A DNA stretch of 64,000 bases from the NCBI RefSeq assembly GCF_000332335.1, contig NZ_KB235948.1, positions 4,811,289 through 4,875,288 on the forward strand. The letters are read 5' to 3'. The position numbers and the translations under genes are program-made. Of the stretch, positions 1 to 9,100 are shown piece after piece (the stretch's first letter is position 1; each line of letters starts with the position of its first letter). The notes below the pieces were generated by a model. It did no database searches, was not told the origin of the DNA, and saw only the letters and a list, made by a program, of their open reading frames with translations. Source of the stretch: Kamptonema formosum PCC 10802. GTDB lineage: Bacteria > Cyanobacteriota > Cyanobacteriia > Cyanobacteriales > Oscillatoriaceae.

Positions 1-64
1 AGCTCGCAACAAGTGCTAGCAGCGTTAGGGGGAGCGCTAAAGTGAAACGAAGGGTTTTGGGCAT
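1..64 (-). CDS. N-terminus of an exported protein (partial, runs off the window)
   Basis: An ATG at 64-62 on the minus strand opens a frame that stays open to the window edge (21 codons). It begins MPKTLRFTLALPL and continues with Leu/Ala/Val. That is a short basic head followed by a hydrophobic stretch, the form of a Sec signal peptide or membrane anchor. No clear Shine-Dalgarno sequence precedes it. The mature protein lies outside the window, so no function can be given. A chance frame is possible over so short a length. Confidence 0.4.
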   Translation of the reverse strand, partial: MPKTLRFTLALPLTLLALVAS

Positions 65-628
65 TGCTTTTTTGGGTATTTATTCGGTTCTGGTTGTCGC
101 CCCAATAGCTATGGAGTGAGAAGCTGTCAGTTCCAACCTGTAAAGGTTGGGCGGTTCAGGGGGGCCAGCAGCTTGTTGCGCCGGCACCGGTCCTGGCGTG
201 CCGGTGGCAACCTTTTGCTGAATGTGCCGAACTTGATAAAGTTTCACCGGCAATTCTGAGACTGTCTAAAACTGCTGGAGGTTCAACAAGGGCTGGCACA
301 CAAGCTACGAATCCGGTTAGTTTCGGAACATTCCAACTCTGCAAATATACTGGCCTGCTGGAATACAGTCAGCTTTCAGTTCAGGAATTTTTTATAAAAG
401 AATAGCACAATCCGAACTCAACACTAGGGCTTGGCCGCTGCTGCCCCGAGGCCGATCCCGGACGCCTTGCAAATTTCTCTGAATTCTTAGAGTCTTTCTA
501 TTTTTATGTTATAATTATGTAATTTTATGAGCTGTCCCTGCTGCCATCCCAGAGGAATTTGCGGGGTGCGCTCTTTGAGGCACCCCGCAGGAGCTGGGGC
601 TAAGCGGCTCCGTAATAGGACGGCTCGT
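65..628. other. Intergenic stretch with one strong hairpin
   Basis: No convincing gene is seen here. The one clear structure is a 10-bp perfect stem (TGCGGGGTGC at 560-569, its complement at 580-589, 10-nt loop). It is not followed by a T-run, so it does not look like an intrinsic terminator on either strand. Confidence 0.5.
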
Positions 629-739
629 GTTTCAATCCCGTTTCCAAAGATTCGCTGGCCAAAAATCATCCGCTCCTACCCCCTGCTGAAATCATTGTCG
701 CATTCATTTGGGCCGATTTGCACAACGGGGATGCTCCCC
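629..739. repeat. Flanking repeat, copy A (degenerate)
   Basis: This stretch matches 1304-1416 over most of its length: both begin GTTTCAATCCCGTTT, share a TGGCCAAAAATC core and the block ACCCCCTGCTGAAATCATT, and end GGGATGCTCCC. The inverted repeat that is perfect in copy B is eroded here. The two copies lie on either side of the redoxin pseudogene, and this copy supplies the false C-terminal extension of that frame. Confidence 0.7.
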
Positions 740-1285
740 GGCTCGTTACCGGGTTTCCATTTAATATTGCAGCCAATGCTAGGCTTCCGATCGGGGGAAA
801 CTGGCCGGTCGGCTAGCACGGCTTCGATTGCGGCGCGCAAATCTTTGCCGGTGACGGGCTGGTGATTGCTGGGGCGGCTGTCGTCGAGCGGCCCGCGACA
901 GACCAGGTGCCGGTTGGCGTCGAAGACGAAGAAATCTAGCGTGCAAGCTGTGGTGTAAGCTTTGGCGGTTTCCTGGCTTTCGTCGTAGCACAAGGGGAAT
1001 GTGTTGCCCAGCTCTTGAGCCATTTCTTTTAGCTTGTCGGGCGCGTCGTCGGGATAGGCGGCGGCGTCGAGCAGCGCTAATGGCGACAATGCCGATATCT
1101 TTGCCGGTGTACTCACTGCCAATGCGGGCGAGTTCTGCCTGTAGGTGCTAGACGTTGGGACAGTGCCGGCAGATAAACATCACCAGCAGGGCTTTCTTGC
1201 AGGCATTTGTGGCCAGAGAAACGGCCTGTCCGGACACGACCTCGGGCAGCTAGAAATCAGGCGCTGGGATTCCTAGCTCCAACAT
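676..1285 (-). pseudogene. Thioredoxin-like (AhpC/TSA redoxin) pseudogene
   Basis: Reading from ATG 1285 the frame begins MLELGIPAPDF and is stopped by TAG at 1252-1250, where a Gln codon is expected (DF-stop-LPEVV). It resumes through the redoxin motif FICRHCPNV and meets a second TAG at 1150-1148. After VAIS, near 1070-1080, a one-base shift moves the reading to the frame that carries AAYPDDAPDKLKEMAQELG through GCNIKWKPGNEP. Together these match, from recall, the cyanobacterial thioredoxin-family proteins with a CxxC-derived CRHC motif. With two stops and a frameshift the gene cannot make an intact protein. The last 20 or so residues of the frame come from the adjoining repeat. Confidence 0.88.
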
Positions 1286-1303
1286 GGTTGAGGGGGTTGA
1301 AGC

Positions 1304-1416
1304 GTTTCAATCCCGTTTACGGGATTCAGCTGGCCAAAAATCTTCTCCTCCGACCCCCTGCTGAAATCATTATCGCATCCCAGTTGCGCAGAGCAAGCAC
1401 AACTGGGATGCTCCCG
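1304..1416. repeat. Flanking repeat, copy B, with perfect 12-bp inverted repeat
   Basis: Second copy of the element at 629-739. It holds a 12-bp perfect inverted repeat, GCATCCCAGTTG at 1375-1386 and its complement at 1400-1411, with a 13-nt loop, and a small palindrome ATCCCGTTTACGGGAT near its start. It ends just upstream of the redoxin pseudogene's start codon, as if a promoter-proximal segment and its duplicate bracket the dead gene. Confidence 0.7.
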
Positions 1417-1659
1417 TTAAAGCCACTGTATCAGCTCCTTATTGTTTGCGCAAATCGCGATGCGATTGTCCAGGGCTTCGGCGCTGCCTCTCTCAGGATA
1501 GCGGGGGAGCGGCGGCAGCGCAAGGTCGCCCGCCGGCGGGGCTGGATCTCGCCGATCCCCGTTCTGGGTGGCCGGGGCTGAAATCTACCCTGGGGGGGAT
1601 TCGCGACACAGGCCAGGGCGATTAGATGGAAATTATCTGACCAATACAGAACAAGGCGA

Positions 1660-2196
1660 TTGCCTGACCCACCTATGGTTGATGTCCCTCGCTACGATAC
1701 CCCTATGCCGGTAGGATTAATGACTCCCGCAACTTTGAGTGTAGGTGCTACCACCGACACGGAACTCATTCATCTGTCTGGTTCCTGCATGTCTGTCAGC
1801 CGGGTGGCGGTGGCAATCTCTCAGGCGATTGAGCAAATCGGGGGCACCCTGGTGCGCAGCACCGCCGAAACCGACGGTTTGAACCGGCGTCTTTCCATCG
1901 AGCTGGTGCTGCCGGCACTTTCGAGACTGGAAGCCATCCGCACCGCCATCCACTCTGCCGGCGGCATTATCGAAAGGCTTCAGATCGAGTATGGCATCCG
2001 CCGGCCCGCCAGGGAACCGAATGCCGGCAGCCCGCCACACCCCCTCAACACCTGGTATGAGTTCCGCCCCAAACCCTGCACCGGCTGCCGGTACTATCAT
2101 GGCCAATACTATGCCGGCAACTTGCTGGTCTGCGCCATTCATCCCTATGGCCCAGATGGAGACAGCTGCTGCGACCGGCAGGACTTTGAGTTCTAG
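1660..2196 (+). CDS. Conserved cyanobacterial protein with C-terminal Cys-rich motif
   Basis: The frame holds up to 178 codons. The start is uncertain: ATG at 1660, 1675 or 1705 would all serve. Residues about 30-120 look like a mixed alpha/beta domain. The C-terminus carries a distinctive pattern, CTGCRYYHG, then LLVCAIHPYGPDGDSC and a final Cys-Asp, so five cysteines and two histidines lie within about 45 residues. That suggests a small metal-binding knuckle, which is inference. I recall similar tails in cyanobacterial hypothetical proteins but know no function. It stands alone on the plus strand between the redoxin pseudogene and the pentapeptide gene. Confidence 0.7.
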   Translation: MPDPPMVDVPRYDTPMPVGLMTPATLSVGATTDTELIHLSGSCMSVSRVAVAISQAIEQIGGTLVRSTAETDGLNRRLSIELVLPALSRLEAIRTAIHSAGGIIERLQIEYGIRRPAREPNAGSPPHPLNTWYEFRPKPCTGCRYYHGQYYAGNLLVCAIHPYGPDGDSCCDRQDFEF

Positions 2197-2357
2197 CGGC
2201 TGGGCCGCGCAATTGTTAATAAAGATTATGATATTTACATCTATGTTAATTTTTATATAAACTTATAAAAAATCAGGGAAAACTCGGTGTCTGAGCGGTC
2301 GCGTAATGATCTACGATCCCAAAAGAAAGATAAAGAAATTCTATACAGGTGCTTGCA

Positions 2358-3398
2358 ATGAATGCTGACCTGATGACCGCTCCCAGACCCTCCTTTACCA
2401 GAGACGAGGTTGTGCAGCGATACGCACAGGGGGCTAGAGATTTTAGCCGGGCCAGCCTGAGCAAAGCCGACCTGAGCCAAACTGACTTGAGTGGGGCATA
2501 CCTGAGTGGAGCCGGTTTGAGCAAAGCCAACTTGAGCGGGGCCAACCTGAAGGGAGCCAACCTCAGCGGAGCTAGCTTGAGTGGAGCCAACCTGAGTGGA
2601 GCCAACCTCAGCGGAGCTATCCTGACTGCGGCGCACCTGAACTGGGCAGACCTGAGCGGAGCCAACCTGGCTGGGGCCATCCTGACAACCGCAGACGTGA
2701 GTGGGGCCAACCTCAGTGAAGCGCAGCTGACTGGCAGCCAGCTGAGCCAAACCTACCTGATTGGGACAAATCTCAGAGGAGCTGACCTGAGTCAAGCCAA
2801 CCTGAGTGGGGCTAGCCTGAGCAAGGCAGACCTGACGGAGGCCAACCTGAAGGGGGCCAACCTGAGCGGGGCGAAGCTGAAGCTGGCGAACCTGAACCGG
2901 GCCTCTCTGACTCAGGCCAACCTGACTGGCACAGTCCTGAATTCCGCCAACCTCAGCGAGGCGCACCTGAACGGCGCAACGCTCAGGGAGGCGGATCTGT
3001 CGCAAACCAACTTGAGTCGGGCCAATCTGAGCAAGGCCGACTTGAGCAAAACAGACATGACCCGGACTTGCCTGAACCAGGCAAATTTGAGTGGGGTCAA
3101 CCTGAGTGGGGCGGACTTGAGTGGTGCCAACTTGAGCGGGAAACTCCTGACGGGAGCCAACCTGAGTGGGGCGGACTTGAGTTTGGCTAACCTGAGCGGT
3201 GCGTACCTGATTCAAGCCAACTTGAGCCGAGCCAACCTGACGGGAGCCAACCTGAGTGGGTCGCAGATGATTAACACCGACTTGAGTCAAGCCGATTTGA
3301 GTGGGGCTAACCTGCACAAAGCCAACGTGGTAAACGCAGAGCGGCACGCAGTCAAGCTGAAGGGAACCACTATGCCGAATGGAAAAATTCACGACTGA
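2358..3398 (+). CDS. Pentapeptide-repeat protein
   Basis: The protein is about 346 aa from ATG 2358; a GTG at 2349 is an alternative start. After a non-repetitive head of about 35 residues nearly the whole chain is tandem A(D/N)LSx pentapeptides (LSGANLSGANL and variants, roughly 60 units). This sequence folds into a right-handed quadrilateral beta helix. No extra domain, signal peptide or membrane segment is seen. Such proteins are common in cyanobacteria and usually of unknown role; DNA-gyrase mimicry is known for some but nothing here points to it. The underlying 15-bp periodic DNA also keeps long frames open on the minus strand, which are shadows. Confidence 0.9.
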   Translation: MNADLMTAPRPSFTRDEVVQRYAQGARDFSRASLSKADLSQTDLSGAYLSGAGLSKANLSGANLKGANLSGASLSGANLSGANLSGAILTAAHLNWADLSGANLAGAILTTADVSGANLSEAQLTGSQLSQTYLIGTNLRGADLSQANLSGASLSKADLTEANLKGANLSGAKLKLANLNRASLTQANLTGTVLNSANLSEAHLNGATLREADLSQTNLSRANLSKADLSKTDMTRTCLNQANLSGVNLSGADLSGANLSGKLLTGANLSGADLSLANLSGAYLIQANLSRANLTGANLSGSQMINTDLSQADLSGANLHKANVVNAERHAVKLKGTTMPNGKIHD

Positions 3399-3402
3399 GC
3401 GG

Positions 3403-3472
3403 ATTTGGGATTTGGGATTTTGGATTTTGGATTTTAGATTTTAGATTTTAGATTTTAGATTTTAGATTTTAG
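3403..3472. repeat. Short tandem heptanucleotide repeat (GATTTTA)
   Basis: About ten units of GATTTTA/GATTTTG/GATTTGG follow the pentapeptide gene. Similar heptamers recur at about 25590-25630, 36550-36585 and 37865-37907, as in the short tandemly repeated sequences known from filamentous cyanobacteria. Confidence 0.8.
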
Positions 3473-3632
3473 CTTCCTAGCAGCCCTCAGATAGTCGATA
3501 TTGCAGCAATTTTCCCTGAGCGGCCTGTCTGCCATTGGCCGACCAATTTTACACTCAGGCATTGTGAAGCCAATGGCTGTCTAATGCGCAAATGCTGGCT
3601 GCCGTAACATATGTAAATTAATAGGGGGCAGC

Positions 3633-3836
3633 TCACTCCACAACCCTGAGCAATCCCTTTTGCAAGCCGTCAAACACGCGGGCGATCAGCCGGCGATCTG
3701 CTGGGCTGAAGGAATCTTTACAGAGCATGGCCTTCATAAACCGCTGCTGGTCAGCGCGGGTAATTCTGTGACAGGCAAAGATACGATCGACGAGCTGTTC
3801 GATGGAACGTTGGGGTGCGGTGACTTGTGCTTGCAT
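3633..3836 (-). CDS. Small conserved cyanobacterial protein (67 aa)
   Basis: A 67-aa protein, MQAQVTAPQRSIEQLVDRIF at the start, with the pattern ITRADQQRFMKA and the ending LIARVFDGLQKGLLRVVE. It is predicted to be wholly helical and soluble. I recall a cyanobacterial family of about 65 residues with this layout (ITR-DQQ-F-M then a DxLQxGLLRVV end), but no function. It sits alone in a repeat-rich spacer, facing away from the pentapeptide gene. The coding call rests on the family resemblance and the charged, non-repetitive composition. Confidence 0.65.
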   Translation of the reverse strand: MQAQVTAPQRSIEQLVDRIFACHRITRADQQRFMKAMLCKDSFSPADRRLIARVFDGLQKGLLRVVE

Positions 3837-4050
3837 CGGACTTCATTAAACTTCTCTCTCTTTACTCTGCCGCATCAAACTAAAGTGTTGGGTGATTTTA
3901 ATCCGTGGAAAACTGTGATATTTTTAGGGGCTTGAAGTGATGTAAATCACAAGGTAAATGTGATAAAATACAGGGTTTCGAGTGATCCCGGTCACTGCAA
4001 GGGGAGCCAATCCTGCGGTTTCCCGCCCCCAAAGCGAGCGCCGGCAATAT

Positions 4051-4113
4051 AGCGGGTTTCTGTTGGATGAAGTACATGTCATAAACCCGGTTTCTTAAAG
4101 AAACCGGGTTTTG
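4051..4113. repeat. AAACCCGGTTTC hairpin element (partial MITE-like copy)
   Basis: ATAGCGGGTTTCTGTTGGATGAAGTAC is followed by the perfect hairpin AAACCCGGTTTC/GAAACCGGGTTT. The same arrangement recurs at 18411-18475, and longer copies with both ends occur at 10726-10820 and 39137-39233. The spacer 3837-4197 holds nothing else apart from the next hairpin. Confidence 0.75.
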
Positions 4114-4125
4114 CCCTCGTTCCCT

Positions 4126-4150
4126 CGTTCCCAGCCTCAGGCTGGGAACG
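4126..4150. repeat. CGTTCCCAG palindrome
   Basis: CGTTCCCAGCC/GGCTGGGAACG hairpin. The same family appears at 18562-18587 and about 57209-57235, and in half-copies near 18979, 27833, 36465 and 48325. It is an interspersed palindromic repeat and not a terminator, because no T-run follows. Confidence 0.75.
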
Positions 4151-4197
4151 CCCTCTGGAGGCTCTGCCTCCTTTCAAGGGAAAAGCACGTTAAAAGC

Positions 4198-5184
4198 CTA
4201 ACAGCTTATGAGCGCACCTATTTCGGCTGTGTGCTTGCGGCTGCTCAAGATACGGCTCATCCAACTATCAGGAACCTCAAATCCAAAACTCCAGCGGTTG
4301 AATTTTGTCGCATTGACGATACAGTGCCAAAATAATTTACTGGGGTCTTGTTCGATTTTAAAAAACCTCACTAACTTCGGCCTTTCAGGCAGAGTAACTA
4401 GCTCTTTTGTTTCCGGATTCATGTAGCGGAAAAAGGATTGGCCCTCCCCACCTAATTCCGCAGCGTCAAAATCAATCAGGTACATTCTCCAGCCCGGCTG
4501 GTTTTCATTCGTGTGCCAAACCCTGTAAGCCTTAGGGGGATACCACAAGCTTCCTGAAAACCTGATTTCAGCGTCAAAGAACTTTTCCAGACGTTTGACA
4601 AGGCTAACTTTCCTCATCAAATACTCTTCATAGAGCGGATGTTCGAGATGAAGATCCAAGTTGATTAAGTGGAAGTGGCGCTGGGTATATTCAGGTTCAG
4701 GGAGGGGGAGCTTTGGATTAAAGCAGGGCTCCATAATGTCCGAATACTGCAGCTGGAATTCTGGAGAAGCCGGGGAAAGAGAGGCAAAATTAAAATCGTC
4801 CTCTCGGAAGCTCTTTTCATACAGGTTTAGATCCACTGTACTGGGCTTAATCTTCAGTTTGTCCAGCTCTTGAGCTATTTCCTCAAAACCTGGGATTTCG
4901 GAAAATTCAAATTCATAGTGGTAGAACTGCGAACCCTTAGGAGAAAAACTCGCTCCAGAGTTTTTTGACGCAACGGGCTGACTGTTATTTGCCCCAACTT
5001 CTTTACCACTGTCTGGGACGTAAGAATTAGAGACTTCTGCTATGTCCTCCCGGGTAAAGCAGTAGCCGTACTGGGAGCCAAGCTTGATTAGCTCCTGAGT
5101 GCTGGTCATAGCCCGGATCTTCTCTTTTAACTCTTCCGTTTTGAAGATGGCTTGATAGAACTGTACAAAAGCTTCTTTTGACAC
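4198..5184 (-). CDS. Nif11-leader domain fused to a putative 2OG-Fe(II) hydroxylase-like domain
   Basis: I start the gene at GTG 5184, because AGGAG lies 8 nt upstream; the longer frame to 5280 adds an unrelated head. This gives 328 aa. Residues 1-48 (MSKEAFVQFYQAI to CFTREDI) are a typical Nif11 domain, the leader fold of one class of RiPP precursors. A low-complexity linker follows at about 50-85. The large C-terminal domain contains WHTNENQPGWRMYL (His224, Asn226), FWHC (His287) and Arg297. That is the spacing of the 2OG-Fe(II) oxygenase metal site, with Asn in place of the usual Asp. It is the last gene of the lanthipeptide operon, 126 bp after the dioxygenase. It could be a tailoring enzyme carrying a leader-like domain, or a catalytically altered relative. 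Confidence 0.75.
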   Translation of the reverse strand: MSKEAFVQFYQAIFKTEELKEKIRAMTSTQELIKLGSQYGYCFTREDIAEVSNSYVPDSGKEVGANNSQPVASKNSGASFSPKGSQFYHYEFEFSEIPGFEEIAQELDKLKIKPSTVDLNLYEKSFREDDFNFASLSPASPEFQLQYSDIMEPCFNPKLPLPEPEYTQRHFHLINLDLHLEHPLYEEYLMRKVSLVKRLEKFFDAEIRFSGSLWYPPKAYRVWHTNENQPGWRMYLIDFDAAELGGEGQSFFRYMNPETKELVTLPERPKLVRFFKIEQDPSKLFWHCIVNATKFNRWSFGFEVPDSWMSRILSSRKHTAEIGALISC

Positions 5185-5310
5185 AGGGGTTCTCCTACAA
5201 GTTTTCAGGATTTGTTTCGAGCGGATTTCAAGCATTTGTTGCCCCGGTGGGGCTAAAGCCAAACTACAAAGGGGAGACATTCTGAGAGCTTGTTCATCTC
5301 CTAGATGGCG

Positions 5311-6066
5311 CTAACTTTCCCTAACCTGAGCGCCCTGTGTTCCTTTTTCAACCGCCGTTGATTCTGTCTTGCTTTTGCCGGCCATTGCGGTCCTGAGCGC
5401 CAGAGATCGCTCCCTGTAAACCGCTGGATTATCAAAGGCTAAAGACAGATTAATCCGGCAGGATTCCTTGGCTTGATTCAAAAAGCTATAACTGTCCGTT
5501 TTGTGAAAAGTTTTGGCATCAAATAGGAGCGCTCGATTGTAGCGATAGCCGACACTCACCGTCTTGCCTCCTGTGCGTTCCTGAACATATTCCTCCGACC
5601 AAAGATAGGACAGAGACTCGTAAGATGAGCTATCTGATTCCCGTTTGACATCAAAGAAAACAAGACCGCCGCCAGAGGTGTCCAGGTTATATTCGTCGGG
5701 TGTCAGCCAGAGATTTACGGTGACAGAGCCAATATCCGAGTGGATTTTACCAGAAGCATTTTGCGGGTACAGGAGCGCCCAATGTTCCACTAGCTCGCAG
5801 TCCGAGAACATCATCGGGAAAGAAGCTTTGAGAGATTCGGCAATCGCAAAGATAGTGGGAATAGCGGGGCCCATATTGTGCGCCAGAGGGTGGCCTGTTG
5901 TGTTGTGATAGCGCCACCCTTCATGATGCAGTAACTCTTGATGCAGTTGCTCGCAAACACCAGGAGCGAGGAAGTCGTCCATGACAGCGTAATTGTAGGG
6001 CGAAGAAGCTTGATAGGCTTCTAGAACTGATTGCCAGTCCCGCTGAGCGAGCGTCTCTTGACTCAC
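5311..6066 (-). CDS. 2-oxoglutarate/Fe(II)-dependent oxygenase
   Basis: 251 aa from GTG 6066, with AAGGAG properly spaced upstream. The metal-binding triad is visible: His109-x-Asp111 in GKIHSDIG, and His188 in AKTFHKTD. Arg204 in CRINLSLAF is a good candidate for the 2-oxoglutarate carboxylate ligand. The GGGLVFFD segment between them fits a double-stranded beta-helix core. Enzymes of this type hydroxylate amino-acid side chains, using oxygen and 2-oxoglutarate. The gene lies 56 bp after lanM on the same strand, so hydroxylation of the lanthipeptide is the natural inference. The substrate is not shown by the sequence. Confidence 0.8.
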   Translation of the reverse strand: MSQETLAQRDWQSVLEAYQASSPYNYAVMDDFLAPGVCEQLHQELLHHEGWRYHNTTGHPLAHNMGPAIPTIFAIAESLKASFPMMFSDCELVEHWALLYPQNASGKIHSDIGSVTVNLWLTPDEYNLDTSGGGLVFFDVKRESDSSSYESLSYLWSEEYVQERTGGKTVSVGYRYNRALLFDAKTFHKTDSYSFLNQAKESCRINLSLAFDNPAVYRERSLALRTAMAGKSKTESTAVEKGTQGAQVRES

Positions 6067-6122
6067 CTTTACTCTCCTTTCTTGAGGTTGAATCGTCCTT
6101 TTCAGCTAAATCGGTTTAGAGA

Positions 6123-9100
6123 TTATTTTACCACCGGCGGCGGATCGAGCAGCAGCGGTGAGGGAACGCGCTGCGGATGAGCTAAGCGCAAAAAGTGCGC
6201 GCCAATCCCAGCCAGTCCCAGCATTAAACCGGCATACACATCGCTCCCTCCGGCACCGCAAATCCAGCGACGAGCCTTTTCAAAATTGCGCCACTGCGCC
6301 TGCGCTTGCACATTGGCTTCCATCTGCAAATAAGGCTCGTCCCTCAGCAGAGCCACCCGCAGCAATAGCTCAGCGTTCCCCGCTTTCCCGTGACACAGCG
6401 AATCATTTCCCAATTTGCTGAAATTCCGCAAAGTAGCATTGAGCGCCATGTAAGCATCCCGCAATATCGCGCCGTCAGTTTTCCCCAAAGCCGCCCAACT
6501 GGCAATCCGACTCAAACCAATCCCCGCCGCACCGCTGCACCAGGCATTCGCAAAATGCAGCTCATCCGGGTTGCCTGTCATCACTGATTTCCGCAAGTCA
6601 TACCAATCCCGGTATTGCGAGTCGAATTGCCTCGCTTCATACGCAAAAGCTTGCCGTCCCGCCTCAATATATTCAGGCTGATTCGCGTAACATCCCAGCC
6701 TAATTAGCGCCCAACCAATCCCGCCGGCACCGTGAGAAAACCCTGTCAAATTCCCTCGCACTAACTCCGGTGGATTGTGAGGCCAACTCAGCGTGCCGTT
6801 CTCGCTCTTTGCGTGCTGCAGTAAGTGTTTAGCGCACTGGTGAGCCACATCAATGCCTTGACCGGCAGTCGCTCCTGCTAAACCCAACATCACCGGAATA
6901 ATCCCAGCGGCACCAATCAGAATATCGAAGTGCCTGTCCTCACAGATGCGCGGTTTCAGCTCACCCGTCAAGCTCACAGCCAAATCCAGCAGAGCCGGTT
7001 TCTCCCAGAGCACAGCCAGGTGCGTCAGCAAGTAAATCAACCCCGCCACACCTTGGTACGCTCCAATCAGTGCGGTATTGCGGTGTTCTATGGCATATTC
7101 CAAAGCTCGCTCCGCCACTTGGCGAAATTCTGCCTGCGGTTCAATCGCATCCAAGTAAGCCAAAAATAGGCAGATTCCCGCTGTCCCCTCGTACAGATCG
7201 CCACTGATATCCGCGTGGCGTTTCCCCAAAACTGTATATTCATAAGTTTTCCAGGGAGCCTTGCTGCCGGCAGGTTGGAGTAACTCGCACAATTGCCAGC
7301 CAATTTGCTTGGCGTAATTCACCGCTGAAGCAATAAAATAGGGGCTGTTAATCTCCTCGGCGGACAAGCTGGCATAGATGTACTGGTTTTGCCGGATGCG
7401 GCTCTCTGCCGATAATTTCTCAATCCGCCTGACAGCATTTTCCAAGGGCGACATCGCCAGAGCGTCTGGCAGTGACAGCTGGTAATTATAAACCAACTCA
7501 TTGCTGCCAGCCGCCTTAGCTGTGAAAATCGGCACATCTAATTGCCACATAGCCGCCACTTCCAGCTCGGCGAGCTGACCGTTCTTGTCCCACTCCCGCC
7601 GGTGTTCCAGCAAACTGCTGAAAATCAAATCCACTTCCAGGGGTTCGGCGAGACATTTTGGATGTCGAGCTGAAATCATTAATTTGGTATACGCTTGCGT
7701 CCCCCAGTTGATAAAGCGCACCAGTGAGGGCGCGAATAATTCTTTTAGCTCGGTTATGGCTTGAGTGGGGTTTTCTTGAAACCAGTTATAAACCCGGTTG
7801 AACCCCCCCACAATAGAGTCTTTATAATCCTGGGGAGTGACCAGCTGACCGCTGTAATAAATGCGATTTGTTGCTTCTCCCTCAACCCGAACGCCAACTT
7901 GATGCTCGACCCCCACAGCGAGTGACATGCGGTTCTGGTTAATTTGGGGCACAGCAAAGGTCAGCTCGTATGATTCGCCGCCGCTGTAGGCGCTCAGCTT
8001 CATCTCGCTGCCAGCACCGTCCCCACTGGCGCGCGGCCATTCCAGCATGACCGTTTTAAACACGGAATCAAACACTGTATCCAGCATTTTTTCCTGACCG
8101 CGCGGCACCACTTCCAAGACGGTTTCGCAGTCGCAGATGAAGGCGTTTCCCCTGGCGACCAGGATGTTTTCATAATGCAGATCGCCACCGCCAAGTGTGT
8201 GGAAGATCCCTAAATATCCGCCTAGCTGCCGGTAGAACCTCTCGACTTCCCTCTCGCTCTCCATGTGGTTTTGACCGGCAGGGATAAACTCTGCATAGCC
8301 ATACCCATCTTTACACAGCACTCTATAAGTCGCAAATTCAACGACTCCCTCTTCAGTCAAAGTTTCCAGCAAGCCTTGCAGCGCCGCTTCCGATTTAATG
8401 CAGCGAGGCTTGTAGACGAGAGTTGCCGGTTCGGAATTCCCTAACGCCAGTTCGACGAGGACGACGCTTTTGCCCCCCGCATGGCTGTCAGATTTCCCCA
8501 ACTTGAACGATTTGATTTCCGCAATTTGCCCGCCCCCAAAGAAAGTGGCACCTATTTCATCCCGATCCGCGGTCAGCCGGCGCACCACTTCTTCTCCAAT
8601 TTCGCAGACAAAACAGGTGACTTGAGCGAGCCAGCGCCCCAGCACGGGAAACTTGCAATAAAAGCGGTGATAGTCGAGCCGGCTGCCAAAATTCTGTTCC
8701 AGGTAAGCAATATAAGCATCTGGCCCTTCAGATTTGGCGATATTGTTTTTAGCGCAGTAAACATTGATATCCGCTTCCAGCGCCCAAGCTAAAGCCATTT
8801 CAAAGCGATTGAGCAGGTGAAGCTGAATATCCGCCACCACTTGCGAATTAATTTTGTGGGTGCCGCCGGACAGATTGACAGCCTCGCACACGGCTTGCAA
8901 CCTTTCGCCGGCCAGCCGCAGGAAGGGCTCGCAAACTTTTGCAAAGTTTCCGTAATAAATCTCGGGTTCGTACCAGCGACTTGCAGAAAACTTCTGTTGC
9001 GGCAAGTCTAGTGTTGCCAGCGCTGCTTGATAGACGCTCAGCCACTGGCTGTGGGGTTTGAGAAACTCTAGCTTTTCCGCATCGGACAAGTTCTCCCAAT

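Noticed and set aside
1304..1340. CRISPR repeat (GTTTCAATCCCGTTTACGGG)
   Set aside because: It resembles cyanobacterial CRISPR repeats, but only two diverged copies exist 675 bp apart, with no spacers and no cas genes. A similar lone motif near 11680 was rejected for the same reason.
2253..3392. Long minus-strand frame opposite the pentapeptide gene
   Set aside because: Its VGxTQVGxTQ periodicity is the shadow of the 15-bp repeats on the plus strand.
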